Shown here: piece after piece, positions 35,542-44,889 of the stretch
Layout of the letters: each line of letters opens with the position of its first letter
Position numbering within the stretch: position 1 is the first letter of the stretch
Source: Opitutales bacterium
GTDB lineage: Bacteria > Verrucomicrobiota > Verrucomicrobiia > Opitutales > Oceanipulchritudinaceae
NCBI GenBank assembly: GCA_020831525.1
Contig: JAFIGH010000008.1
Coordinates: 18,733-82,732 of the forward strand
Direction: 5' to 3'
DNA length: 64,000 nt
Translations under genes and position numbers: made by a program
Notes under the pieces: generated by a model
Told to the model about the DNA's origin: nothing
The model's input: the letters and a program-made list of their open reading frames with translations, nothing else
Databases searched by the model: none

Positions 35542-37176
35542 ATGCCGCATCTCCACTTCAAAGGTAAGACCTTCGTCCAGAACCACCACCTGGCCGTGCC
35601 CTTTCACGAGCTGATCCCGGTGACGGAGAAGGGGTTGAGTGCAAAGCCCAGCCTCCACGACAACCTCATCCTGCAAGGGGACAACCTGAAGGCCCTCAAG
35701 GCGCTCCTGCCGGCCTACTCCGGGAAGGTGAAGTGCATCTACATCGACCCGCCCTACAACACCGGCAACGAGGGCTGGGCTTACAACGACAACGTCAACT
35801 CCCCCATGATGCAGAGCTGGCTCGGCCAGACCGTCGACCGCGAGGACCTCACCCGCCACGACAAATGGTGCTGCATGATGCTCCCCCGCCTCAAGCTCCT
35901 GCGCGAACTCCTCACCGAAGACGGGGCCATCTTCGTCTCCATCGATGACAACGAGGTCCACCACCTCCGCTGCCTCATGGATGAGGTCTTCGGGGAAGAG
36001 AATTTTGTCGCGAATGTGATTTGGCACAAAATGGATAGCCCAAAGAACACGGCCATTCACTTGAGCGAGGATCACGATCACATCGTCTTGTATGCTCGAA
36101 ACGCCGAAATTTGGAGACCAAATCTATTGCCGCGGTCAGATGAAATGATTGCCAGATACAAAAATCCAGACAATGACCCACGCGGCCCTTGGCTGCTTAG
36201 TGACCTTGCTGCGCGAAACGAATACCGGCAAGGTAGGTACTCGATCAGAACTCCCTCGGGTAAAGTGATTCAGGGACCTCCAGCGGGTAGTTATTGGAGA
36301 GTAAGCGAAGAGAAATTCGAGGAACTTGATAAAGATGGTCGAATTTGGTGGGGCGATTCCGGGAGTAACCGCCCCGGAATCAAACGATTTCTTTCCGATG
36401 TCAAAGACGGTGTTGTCCCCCAAACTATATGGCATTGGAAAGAAGCGGGAAGTACACGAAACGCCAAACAAGAGCTTAGCAAATTGATGGAATTGGAGTC
36501 TTCGCAAGACGTATTCATAACTCCGAAACCGGTCAAACTTCTCGCCCGCATCCTCCAAATCGCCACCGACAAAGACTCCATCATCCTCGATTCCTTTGCC
36601 GGGAGTGGAACGACGGCGCATGCGGTGGCGGCGTTGAACGCGGAGGACGGGGGCAACCGCCGGTTTGTATTGGTCGAGTGCGAGGACTACGCGGACAGCG
36701 TCACGGCGGAGCGGATACTGCGGGTCATGCGGGGGGTGCCCACAGCGAAGGATGCGAAGCTCAAAGCGGGCTACGGGGGCACTTTCAGTTATTTCCAATT
36801 GGGCGAAGCGCTGGAGAAACAGGCCATTCTCGACGGCGAGCATTTGCCCGGCTTCGAGGCCCTCGCGGGATACGTTTACTTCACCGCGACGGGGGAGCAG
36901 TTCGACGCCGGGCAGATCGACCGCAAAACGGGCTTCATTGGGGAGAGCCGCAATTTCGATGTTTTTCTCATCTACGTGGACGATCTGGAAACGCTGAAGG
37001 ATCTAGCCTTGACCCGCACGATGGCAGAGGGCCTGCCGAGCATCAGCGGCAAGCCCAAGCTGGTTTACGCGCCGACGAAGTACCTCGACGACGACCGCCT
37101 GCGGGAACTGCGCATCGAGTTCCAGCAACTGCCCTTTGAGATTTACAAGCGCATGGACGGGAGGCGACGCGGATGA
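35542..37176 (+). CDS. mod: Type III restriction-modification methyltransferase (Mod)
   Basis: This 544-residue protein is a beta-class adenine methyltransferase of the Mod type. Motif IV (IYIDPPYNTGNEGW, DPPYN at 69-73) precedes motif I (ILDSFAGSGTTAHAVA, near 349), the usual type III order. The section between them (about residues 155-330, bases 36000-36530) is the target-recognition region and is visibly more AT-rich than the ends, suggesting exchange of that domain by recombination. The last bases overlap the start of res (ATGA at 37173), so the two are translated together. Specificity cannot be read. Confidence 0.93.
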   Translation: MPHLHFKGKTFVQNHHLAVPFHELIPVTEKGLSAKPSLHDNLILQGDNLKALKALLPAYSGKVKCIYIDPPYNTGNEGWAYNDNVNSPMMQSWLGQTVDREDLTRHDKWCCMMLPRLKLLRELLTEDGAIFVSIDDNEVHHLRCLMDEVFGEENFVANVIWHKMDSPKNTAIHLSEDHDHIVLYARNAEIWRPNLLPRSDEMIARYKNPDNDPRGPWLLSDLAARNEYRQGRYSIRTPSGKVIQGPPAGSYWRVSEEKFEELDKDGRIWWGDSGSNRPGIKRFLSDVKDGVVPQTIWHWKEAGSTRNAKQELSKLMELESSQDVFITPKPVKLLARILQIATDKDSIILDSFAGSGTTAHAVAALNAEDGGNRRFVLVECEDYADSVTAERILRVMRGVPTAKDAKLKAGYGGTFSYFQLGEALEKQAILDGEHLPGFEALAGYVYFTATGEQFDAGQIDRKTGFIGESRNFDVFLIYVDDLETLKDLALTRTMAEGLPSISGKPKLVYAPTKYLDDDRLRELRIEFQQLPFEIYKRMDGRRRG

Positions 37177-39716
37177 TCCTCAAGGACTATCAGCAAAAGA
37201 CGCTTGAAACGGTGAAGGAATTTCTCATGGAGCTTCACCGCCGCCGCGAGAAGATGGAGCGTATCCGCGAAATGGATGCGGATATGGCCGGGGCGGTCGA
37301 TTGGGTGAAGCCGGCCTTTGACCAAGTTGCGCCGGGGCGCTACACCATCGCGCGAAAAAACGGCATCGGCGAGGAGCTGCCGAACTTCTGCCTGAAGGTT
37401 CCCACCGGCGGCGGCAAAACGCTCCTCGCCACGCGGGTGATTGACCTCGTCAACACCCACTACCGGCACAGCCAGCGCGGGCTCGTGCTCTGGATCGTGC
37501 CGACCACGCAGATTTACTCGCAGACCCTGCGCACACTGAAGGACCGCAACCACCCCTACCGCCAGCAACTCGACATGGCCTCGGCGGGGCGGACCTTGAT
37601 CCTGGAAAAGGGCAGCGGCTTTGCTCCGGCGGATGTGGAGGACCACCTCTGCGTTCTCCTCCTCATGCTGCCCTCGGCCAACCGGAAGACAAAAGAGACC
37701 CTGCGCATGTTTCGCGACAGCGGCGGCTTCGACCGGTTCTTCCCGCGTGAGGACAACCAACAGGCGCACAAGGCCCTGCTGGAGCGTGTGCCGAATCTCG
37801 ATACTTTTGAAACGGAGAGCGGCTTCTGGGGGCGGCAGATCAAGACTTCCCTCGGCAATACGCTGCGCCTGCTCCAGCCCCTCATCATCCTCGACGAGGG
37901 GCACAAAGCCTACAGCGAAGGAGCCAAGGCCACCCTCGAGGGCTTCAATCCGAACATGATTGTCGAACTCTCGGCGACGCCGCCAAAGACCTCCAACGTG
38001 CTCGTTGAGATCAGCGGCAAAGCGCTCAATGACGAGGAGATGATCAAGCTCGACCTCAACATCCAAAACGCCGGTTCCACGAGCTGGAAAGACACCCTCC
38101 TGGCCGCCATCGAGCACCGCGCCAAACTGGAGCAAGAGGCCGGGAAGGAACTCGAGGACGGCAAGGATTACATTCGCCCGATTTGCCTCATCCAAGTCGA
38201 GCGCACGGGCAGGGACCAGCGCAAGAGCGGCTTCATTCATGCCGAAGAGGTGCGCGAGTATCTCCTCACGCGGGCGGATATTCGGCCGGAACACATTGCC
38301 GTGAAGAGCAGCCAGACGGATGAACTCAAAGAGGTCGATGATGTCGGCGGCTTGCTCTCGCCGGACTGCCCGGTCCGCTTCATCATCACCAAGCAGGCCC
38401 TGCAGGAGGGCTGGGACTGCCCCTTCGCCTACGTCCTCGCGATTCTGACCAATCCCGGCTCAAAGACGGCGCTGACCCAACTCGTCGGGCGCATCCTCCG
38501 TCAGCCCTATGCGCGCAAGACGGGGAACCGCTGCCTCGATGAGAGCTACGTGTATGCCTTCCAGCGCAAGGGGAAAGACTTGCTCAATGAAATCCGCAAA
38601 GGCTTCGGCCTCGAAGGCCTGGGCGACCTGCAGGGCCACCTCACCCTGGATGGCGAACGCAAAGACCTCGGCGAAGTCCTCACCAAAGGCGTGCGGGAGG
38701 AATTCAAGGAGTCCGCGCGAAAACTGATTTTGCCAGCCTTCATGATCCGCGATGGCGCGAACGGCTGGCGGCCCGTGCATTATGAGACGGACATTCTCTC
38801 GCGGGTGCCGTGGGCGCGCCTCGATCCGGCGGCGGCCCACGGGCTCACCCTGCGCAGACAAAGCGGACGCGGGTTGATGCGCTTCGGCCTCGGGGAAAAA
38901 ATTCTGCAGGACGATGTGGAATACGCCGCCGAGTCGCTGCAGCACGCGTCGGAACAATTGGACTACGCCTTCGCCGCCTGCCACTTGATCGATGTCTGCC
39001 CGAATCCGTGGCGGGGCAACGAGCTGGTGCGGGCAGTCTTCGCGCACTATCTGGAAAAGTATCCGCGTGAGGTCGTCTGCGATAATCTTGTCCACATCCT
39101 CGAGCATATTCGCGTGCAACTGTCGGAGGCGCGCGATGCCCTCGCGCATGAAGTCTTTGAATCGCTCCTCACTTCCGGCGAGATGCGCTTCATCGTGGTG
39201 GCGGAGGACTTCGGCTTCAATCGCATGCCCAGGAAACAGAAGATTCCCGAAAAGGGGCGACGAGCCCTCAAGACGAACGGCAAGCCGTTTCAGCTCAGCC
39301 TCTTCGAGGATGTCATGGAGGACGACTTGAACGACCTGGAGAACGCCGTCGCCTCCTACATGGAAGACCAGGCGGAGTTGTTTTTCTGGTACCGCAACGC
39401 CCCGCGCAAAGACTACCGGGTGCAGGGCTGGAAACGCGAGCGCATCTATGCGGACTTCATTTTCACGCTGACAGGGCAAGGCAAGGAGCACCCGGAGCCC
39501 TACAACCGCGTGTATGTCGTCGAAACCAAAGGCACCCACTTGAAGAACGAGGATACGGACTACAAACGGAGCGTTTTCAACCGCTGCACCGAGCTGGCCC
39601 GCGAGAGCGATTGGGCGCACCTCGTCCCCGAAATGAAGAGCAAGCGCATGCGCTTCGAAGTCATAGCCGAACAGGAGTGGCAGACACGCCTGAATCAGTT
39701 GCTGACGGCAAAATAG
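37173..39716 (+). CDS. res: Type III restriction enzyme, helicase/nuclease subunit (Res)
   Basis: This 847-residue protein has a superfamily 2 ATPase core: motif I KVPTGGGKTLLATRVI at about 75-90, motif II IILDEGHKAYSEG, motif III ELSATPPKTSN and motif VI TQLVGRILRQPYARK with EGWDCPFAY before it. The C-terminus has a PD-(D/E)XK nuclease pattern (YADFIFTL with Asp, then VYVVETKGTH with ETK). Together with the overlapping mod gene it forms a full type III restriction system, which cuts on ATP-driven communication between two inversely oriented unmethylated sites. All motifs look intact. Confidence 0.93.
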   Translation: MILKDYQQKTLETVKEFLMELHRRREKMERIREMDADMAGAVDWVKPAFDQVAPGRYTIARKNGIGEELPNFCLKVPTGGGKTLLATRVIDLVNTHYRHSQRGLVLWIVPTTQIYSQTLRTLKDRNHPYRQQLDMASAGRTLILEKGSGFAPADVEDHLCVLLLMLPSANRKTKETLRMFRDSGGFDRFFPREDNQQAHKALLERVPNLDTFETESGFWGRQIKTSLGNTLRLLQPLIILDEGHKAYSEGAKATLEGFNPNMIVELSATPPKTSNVLVEISGKALNDEEMIKLDLNIQNAGSTSWKDTLLAAIEHRAKLEQEAGKELEDGKDYIRPICLIQVERTGRDQRKSGFIHAEEVREYLLTRADIRPEHIAVKSSQTDELKEVDDVGGLLSPDCPVRFIITKQALQEGWDCPFAYVLAILTNPGSKTALTQLVGRILRQPYARKTGNRCLDESYVYAFQRKGKDLLNEIRKGFGLEGLGDLQGHLTLDGERKDLGEVLTKGVREEFKESARKLILPAFMIRDGANGWRPVHYETDILSRVPWARLDPAAAHGLTLRRQSGRGLMRFGLGEKILQDDVEYAAESLQHASEQLDYAFAACHLIDVCPNPWRGNELVRAVFAHYLEKYPREVVCDNLVHILEHIRVQLSEARDALAHEVFESLLTSGEMRFIVVAEDFGFNRMPRKQKIPEKGRRALKTNGKPFQLSLFEDVMEDDLNDLENAVASYMEDQAELFFWYRNAPRKDYRVQGWKRERIYADFIFTLTGQGKEHPEPYNRVYVVETKGTHLKNEDTDYKRSVFNRCTELARESDWAHLVPEMKSKRMRFEVIAEQEWQTRLNQLLTAK

Positions 39717-39925
39717 CGAACCCCGTGCATCGGAATTCAAGTCATGCACTGGGGCCTCCGTCCAATGGCGTTCATACAAGGCCAGAGTCGACCAGTCGGT
39801 ACCAACGGTCGCACGCGGTCTAAAGACCCGCACTCCTACAAGCGAGCCGCTTATCCGAACGCCATCCGGCCTCCAGCGGCTCAAAGGGCGGCGGCGCTCA
39901 GCCGATGTCCCGTTTCGGCAGCGGG

Positions 39926-41683
39926 TCAGTCGCCAGCGACAGGAAACCGCATGCCTCCCATTCCCGTGTCGAAGGAGCGCGCCTTCTCCGGCCAGCCGTC
40001 CTCGACGATCCACCTCCAGTACCGGTCGGCCGTGTCGGCATCCTTTGCCCACGTCCATTCTCCGCGGGGGGGCTTCACCGGGTAGCGGCGGATTTCTTGC
40101 GCGATTTCCCGCATAGCGAGAAGTCCCCGGCGCGTTTCCCTTGTGACATACACGCTGCGGTGGTCCCCTCCCCTCGCCCAGACGCGGAAGCCCCAGTAGG
40201 CAGCGGCCGTCGCCCGGTAGAGGCGGACGGTGAGGAGGGTGTGCGTGAAGTGGTGCCGCAGTGCGGTCAAATCCGCCTCCCGCAAATCGGGCGCGGCTTC
40301 TTTGATATTCTCCAGCGACTCCTCTGCGAGACGGACGCCGTGGTCCTTTTCGATGAGGATGCAGCGCAGGTATTCCTCCGTCATACACTCACGCGGCGTC
40401 AGCCATCCCGCCTCGACAACCCGCGGAATCTCCCGCAGCCTCGCGCCGCCGGCTTTCGCCCATGCGGGAGCGATGTGTTCGATGACGTCCTTCCAGTAGT
40501 GAAACTTCCGGTTCACTCCGTGCTCCACGAAAACTTCCGGCGGCTCGATCCACTTGCCCGACACATGCCGCGCATAGCTCGAACTGTAGGGATCGAAATC
40601 CATTCTGGAATGATTACACGTGTGGGTCCCGAGCGTGTAGAACACAGAGGATACGATGCCGAAGGCATTGGCAAAGGCTTCGCGCAGGCAAGGCACGGCG
40701 GTCTCCCCGTAGCGTTCCGCGATAAACTCGCGGTAGACTTGGCCCGCATCGACGCTACGGTCCTCAAAGAAGCGCCTGAGGGCAAAGAGATTGATTTCCG
40801 AGGGCCGGTCGATGATCCGCGTACCGCCATAGCGGTCGGTGCGGGCGGTGTACCCGATGATGTCGCCGCGCCGCAGGTAATCGCTCCAGCGCCGGAGCAT
40901 GTACTCCGGCCATGTATTGGCGATGATGCCCTGCCCGTTGAACTCCCCCGCCGCGTCGAACTCGATGATTGTGGGCCGCTGGAGAGTTCCCGCAAACCGG
41001 TCATTCGGGTGTGTAAGAAAAAAGTCGTGCGGCGCCTCCTTCATCATGAGACGGATCTCGGGCCGCTCAAACATCTCCACGGCGGGAATGATATTGCGGA
41101 ACTCCGCCTCGTCGTAGGAGAATGTGCGGGCATACAGATTCAGTCCGCGTTCACCGATCACCACGTCCGCCACCGCGTTGACCGCCGCCGCGAGCTTTTC
41201 ATGGTTGGCGGTCAGGCGCTTCGAGTGCTGCTGCTCAACACGGGCACCTGTTTCGATAAAGGTGAGGACTATTCCCTGAATGCCGGGCACCATGTCAAGC
41301 AATGCACGGTAATCTGCCTTCAGCCACTCCCAAAAGCCGGCGTTGTCGAGATCGAGGGTTCCTTCCGGCCCTGTCTTGAAGCGGTCCGGGTAATAATCCA
41401 GCGGATACAGGACATGATCCCATAGAACAACCTCACGGATGCCGGCGGCGTGCGCGGCGGAGGTCAGCTCTTTCACCAAAGCCAGTCGACGCTCCTCACG
41501 CAGGTGCCGGAGGTCATGCACAATGTGGTGCGACAGTTGGAGGTGGTTGATGGCGTATGCGGGCGCTCGTTTGATGACGCGTAGTCCGTCCGCCGGACGA
41601 TCCGAGAGAATCGTCCATCCGCGGACAGGTTCATCCAGCGGCAGAGGGCCGGGCACAGTGGTTTTAACTTCGCATACTGTCAT
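39926..41683 (-). CDS. Probable carbohydrate-active TIM-barrel protein, paralogue A (no signal peptide)
   Basis: This 585-residue protein is a close paralogue of its upstream neighbour over nearly the whole length; both share EFDAAGEFNGQGIIANTWP. Features such as HHIVHDLRHLREE, TFIETGARVEQQHS and DRYGGTRIIDRPSEINLFA look like an alpha/beta-barrel glycoside hydrolase, but I could not assign a family; a GH67-like fold is a guess. ATG 41683 was chosen over the TTG at 41692. It has no signal peptide, unlike the other copy, so a different location is likely. It starts 59 bp after the stop of the secreted paralogue. Confidence 0.7.
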   Translation of the reverse strand: MTVCEVKTTVPGPLPLDEPVRGWTILSDRPADGLRVIKRAPAYAINHLQLSHHIVHDLRHLREERRLALVKELTSAAHAAGIREVVLWDHVLYPLDYYPDRFKTGPEGTLDLDNAGFWEWLKADYRALLDMVPGIQGIVLTFIETGARVEQQHSKRLTANHEKLAAAVNAVADVVIGERGLNLYARTFSYDEAEFRNIIPAVEMFERPEIRLMMKEAPHDFFLTHPNDRFAGTLQRPTIIEFDAAGEFNGQGIIANTWPEYMLRRWSDYLRRGDIIGYTARTDRYGGTRIIDRPSEINLFALRRFFEDRSVDAGQVYREFIAERYGETAVPCLREAFANAFGIVSSVFYTLGTHTCNHSRMDFDPYSSSYARHVSGKWIEPPEVFVEHGVNRKFHYWKDVIEHIAPAWAKAGGARLREIPRVVEAGWLTPRECMTEEYLRCILIEKDHGVRLAEESLENIKEAAPDLREADLTALRHHFTHTLLTVRLYRATAAAYWGFRVWARGGDHRSVYVTRETRRGLLAMREIAQEIRRYPVKPPRGEWTWAKDADTADRYWRWIVEDGWPEKARSFDTGMGGMRFPVAGD

Positions 41684-41742
41684 TGGAGGCAAATCCTAAG
41701 AGGTCCAATCATCTCTTTCCAGCCGCAGGAACCGTCTGCCCG

Positions 41743-43623
41743 TCACTCCTGCCCTGACTCGACCGAGAAGGTGACACCGCCCAAACCGGTGTCATACCCG
41801 CGCGTGCGCTCCGGCCAGCCCTCTTCCGCGATCCACTGCCAGTATTGGTCCGCCATGTCGGCGTCCTCGATCCAATTCCATTGCCCCGCGGGGGGCTTGA
41901 CGGGGTAGGCGCGAATTTCGCGCGCGACCTCCCGCATGCCGAGAAGACCGTCTCGGGTCTCGCGGATGACGTAGTCCGACCTATGCTCGTCACCACGCGC
42001 CCACACGCGGAAGCCCCAGTAGGCGGCGGCACTTTTCCGGTAGAGACGCGCGGTGAGCAGGGTGTGGTTGAAGTGATGATAGAGGAGATCGAAATCCGTC
42101 TTGGAAAGGTACGGCTCCGCGTCCCGGATGTGCGCGAGCGACTCCCGCGCCAAACGCACGCCGTAGTCCTTTTGCGTGAGGATATAACGGAGGTACTCCT
42201 CGTTCATCTTCTCTTCGGGCGTGAGCCATCCGGCCTCGACCACCCTCGGGATTTCCCACAACTGCGCACCGCCCGCCTTCGCCCAGCGCGGGGCAATGTG
42301 TTCGATGACTTCCTTCCAGTAGTGGAACTCGCGGCCCACCCCGTGACCGACCTTGGCAACGGGCGGATCGATCCATTTTCCCGATACGTGGCGGGCATAG
42401 CTGGAAGGATACGGATCGTAGTTCAGTTTGGAATGGTCCGCCACATTCGTCCCGAGCGTATACATCGTGGAGGACACGATATCAAAGGCGTTTTCAAAAG
42501 CGGCGCGGACGTGCGGGTAGGCTTCCTCCCCATAGTGTTCGGCAATGAACTCCCGGTAGATTGTGTCCACATCGACCGTGCGGTCCTCGAAATAGCGTTT
42601 GAGGGCAAGCAGATTGATCTCGGACGGGCGGTCGATCATTCGCGTCGTACCATAGCGGTCGGTGCGGGCGACGTACCCAATGATGTGATCGCGCTCAAGA
42701 AATTCGCTCCAGCGGCCGAGCATATATTGCGGCCATGTGTTGGCGATGATGCCCTGCCCGTTGAACTCTCCGGCCGCGTCGAACTCCATCAGCGTGGACC
42801 GCGCAATCGTTCCGGCAAAGCGGTCGTTCGGATGCGTGAGAAAAAAGTCGTGCGGCGTCTCCTTCATCATGAGCCGAATTTCCGGTCGTTCGAAAAGATC
42901 GACAGCACCAACGATATTTTCATACTCCGCATCGTCGTAGGAAAAGGTGCGGGCGTAGAGATTCAAGCCGCGCTCGCCGATGACCACATCGGCCACGGCG
43001 TTAACGGCCGCCGCGAGCTTTTCCTCGTTCGTGAGCATGACCTCGGAATGCTGCCGCTCCACGCGCGCCCCCGTTTCGATGAAGGTGAGGATGATTCCCT
43101 GAATGTCGGGCGCGAGGTCGAGCATCTCCCGATAGTCGTCCTTGAACCACTCCCAGAATTCCGGGTTATCGAGGTCGATGGTCCCGTTCGGTCCTGTTCT
43201 GAACCGGTCGGGATAGTAACCCATGTAATACAAAACGCGGTCCCAGAGGACGACCTCCTGGATCCCGGCCTCATGGGCCGCCTCCGTGAGGGCATGGGCG
43301 ATTTCGCGCTTGTCGTCGTCGCGGATGTGGCGCAGGTCGTGGATGACATGGTGCGATATCTGGAGGTGATTGATATCGTAAGCGGGCGCGCGCTCGATGA
43401 CACGCAGACCGTCGGGAAGGCTGTCGGACAAGATCATCCAACCGCGGACAGGTTCACCGTCCGTGAGGGGAGCGGGACGGGCGTCTTCGGCGTGGACGCC
43501 AGCGGACAAAAGCGCGGCCGCAAGCAAACCAAGAAATAGAGGGATCCCGCCGGAGGCACGGGCAACACGGACACAAACGGTGGCAACCGGGGGAAACGGG
43601 GAACGGGGAAAAGTGTTTTTCAT
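41743..43623 (-). CDS. Probable secreted carbohydrate-active protein, paralogue B
   Basis: This 626-residue protein starts at ATG 43623 and has a signal peptide (IPLFLGLLAAALLSAGVHA, cleavage after AHA-like VHA). The mature part aligns with paralogue A over the whole length (RGWMILSDSLPDGLRVIERA, TFIETGARVERQHS). Catalytic residues are not assigned; several conserved Glu and Asp occur (EFDAAGEFNGQG, RPSEINLLALKRYFEDRTVD). Its position divergent from a LacI regulator supports a role in glycan or sugar use. A 14 bp palindrome lies just upstream of the start. Confidence 0.72.
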   Translation of the reverse strand: MKNTFPRSPFPPVATVCVRVARASGGIPLFLGLLAAALLSAGVHAEDARPAPLTDGEPVRGWMILSDSLPDGLRVIERAPAYDINHLQISHHVIHDLRHIRDDDKREIAHALTEAAHEAGIQEVVLWDRVLYYMGYYPDRFRTGPNGTIDLDNPEFWEWFKDDYREMLDLAPDIQGIILTFIETGARVERQHSEVMLTNEEKLAAAVNAVADVVIGERGLNLYARTFSYDDAEYENIVGAVDLFERPEIRLMMKETPHDFFLTHPNDRFAGTIARSTLMEFDAAGEFNGQGIIANTWPQYMLGRWSEFLERDHIIGYVARTDRYGTTRMIDRPSEINLLALKRYFEDRTVDVDTIYREFIAEHYGEEAYPHVRAAFENAFDIVSSTMYTLGTNVADHSKLNYDPYPSSYARHVSGKWIDPPVAKVGHGVGREFHYWKEVIEHIAPRWAKAGGAQLWEIPRVVEAGWLTPEEKMNEEYLRYILTQKDYGVRLARESLAHIRDAEPYLSKTDFDLLYHHFNHTLLTARLYRKSAAAYWGFRVWARGDEHRSDYVIRETRDGLLGMREVAREIRAYPVKPPAGQWNWIEDADMADQYWQWIAEEGWPERTRGYDTGLGGVTFSVESGQE

Positions 43624-43627
43624 GCAA

Positions 43628-43641
43628 ATTGAATTTTCAAT
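43628..43641. promoter_or_regulatory. 14 bp palindrome upstream of the secreted paralogue, candidate operator
   Basis: ATTGAA-TT-TTCAAT is a perfect inverted repeat with a two-base centre, ending five bases from the start codon of the secreted protein and 171 bases from the LacI gene. LacI-family operators are often such AT-rich palindromes, so it is a candidate site. The site also covers the ribosome-binding region. No binding evidence exists. Confidence 0.4.
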
Positions 43642-43811
43642 CACCGAGATGGAAGACTTCAAGTTTGTTCCCGGAAAACTGAAGCGTATGACAGGAGGAC
43701 GAATCATTTCACCGGGAGCTTGCAGGCACGACCCTTGGTTCAGGGCCTTGCGCGGGCAGAGGTCGGCACAATGGTGTTGCGCGGAGGCAAACCTCGGCGC
43801 TTAATGACGGC

Positions 43812-44879
43812 ATGAAAGGGAATGTCTCGCTCGGAGAGATTGCGAAGCTGGCCAACGTCTCGACGATGACGGTTTCCCGCGCGCTGCGCAACAGCCCCAA
43901 AGTGTCCGCGGCACGCCGCAAAGAGATCCAGGCCATAGCCAAGAAGCTGGGCTACCAGCCCAATCCGCGCCTCTCGCGGCTCATGCTGGAGATGCGTATG
44001 ACGCGCCTGCGCGGGCAGTCTCCTGTACTTGCGGCACTGCACACCTTCGAGAGCGACGACATACTGACAAAAGAGCACGGTCCGCACCTCTACGCCTACC
44101 TCGAGGGAACGCGCAAGCGCGCCCGCGACCTCGGTTTCCGCGTGGACGTCTTCTCCCTCGGCCGCCCGCCGATGAAGCTATCGCGCATGGAGCAGATTCT
44201 GCTCACGCGCAACGTCGAGGGCATCGTCCTCTTTCCCTATCCCTACGACCGCGAGACCCTCGAGATCGACTTTTCGCACTTTCCCGTAGCCGCGCTCGGC
44301 CGCAGCCAGTCGCGGGAGAGTTTCCACCGGGCGAGCCCCAACTATTTCCACGCCGTGGAGATGGCCTTTGAGCGGGCGCTGGACCTCGGTCACCGGCGCA
44401 TCGGTGCGCTCCTCACCGACATCATCGACGTCCGCGCGGGCGGACGCTATTCAGCGGCCTATCTCCAGTTGCAGGAAAGGCACACCAAGCTGCCCGAGAT
44501 TCCCATCCTCCACCTCAAAGAAGCCTCCAACGAGGCCATCAAATCATGGGTCGAGCGGGAGCGCCCGGACGTCATCTTCGGCATGGGGCCGCGCACCCAT
44601 GAGCGCCTTCGCGGGATGGGCTATGAGATGCCGCATGACTTTTCGTATGTCGCGCTGGAGTTGCCCTTTCCCGATACCGTGGTGTCCGGAATCAACAGCA
44701 ACCACGGTCTTGTCGCGGAGGCGGCAGTCGACCTTATCATCAACCAGATCAACGCAAACGAGCGCGGCATACCGGAGTTTCCGAAGACGGTTCTCATCGA
44801 CGGGTTCTGGGCCAAAGGCACGACATTCGGGAAGGCACCGAAAAACAAAGCTCGATCCGTCCGCAAACGGTCTGCTTAA
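43812..44879 (+). CDS. LacI-family transcriptional regulator
   Basis: This 355-residue protein has an N-terminal LacI HTH (VSLGEIAKLANVSTMTVSRALRNSPKVSA, quoted in part: LANVSTMTVSRALRNSPKVS) with hinge residues QPNPRLSRL, and a periplasmic-binding-protein-like effector domain (VEGIVLFPYP, DLGHRRIGALLTD, PHDFSYVALELPFPDTVVSG in part). The effector is probably a sugar. It is divergent from the secreted paralogue (188 bp apart) and heads an operon with the metallophosphoesterase and the DeoR gene. Confidence 0.92.
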   Translation: MKGNVSLGEIAKLANVSTMTVSRALRNSPKVSAARRKEIQAIAKKLGYQPNPRLSRLMLEMRMTRLRGQSPVLAALHTFESDDILTKEHGPHLYAYLEGTRKRARDLGFRVDVFSLGRPPMKLSRMEQILLTRNVEGIVLFPYPYDRETLEIDFSHFPVAALGRSQSRESFHRASPNYFHAVEMAFERALDLGHRRIGALLTDIIDVRAGGRYSAAYLQLQERHTKLPEIPILHLKEASNEAIKSWVERERPDVIFGMGPRTHERLRGMGYEMPHDFSYVALELPFPDTVVSGINSNHGLVAEAAVDLIINQINANERGIPEFPKTVLIDGFWAKGTTFGKAPKNKARSVRKRSA

Positions 44880-44889
44880 TTCCCCGGCC

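Noticed and set aside
38460..40388. 642-codon frame crossing the end of res and the end of paralogue A
   Set aside because: It joins antisense sequence of res with shifted-frame sequence of the next gene; the res motifs and nuclease domain are on the plus strand.
41845..43539. Long frame opposite the secreted paralogue
   Set aside because: The opposite strand holds a protein conserved in tandem; a similar open frame occurs opposite the other copy because the sequences are related.
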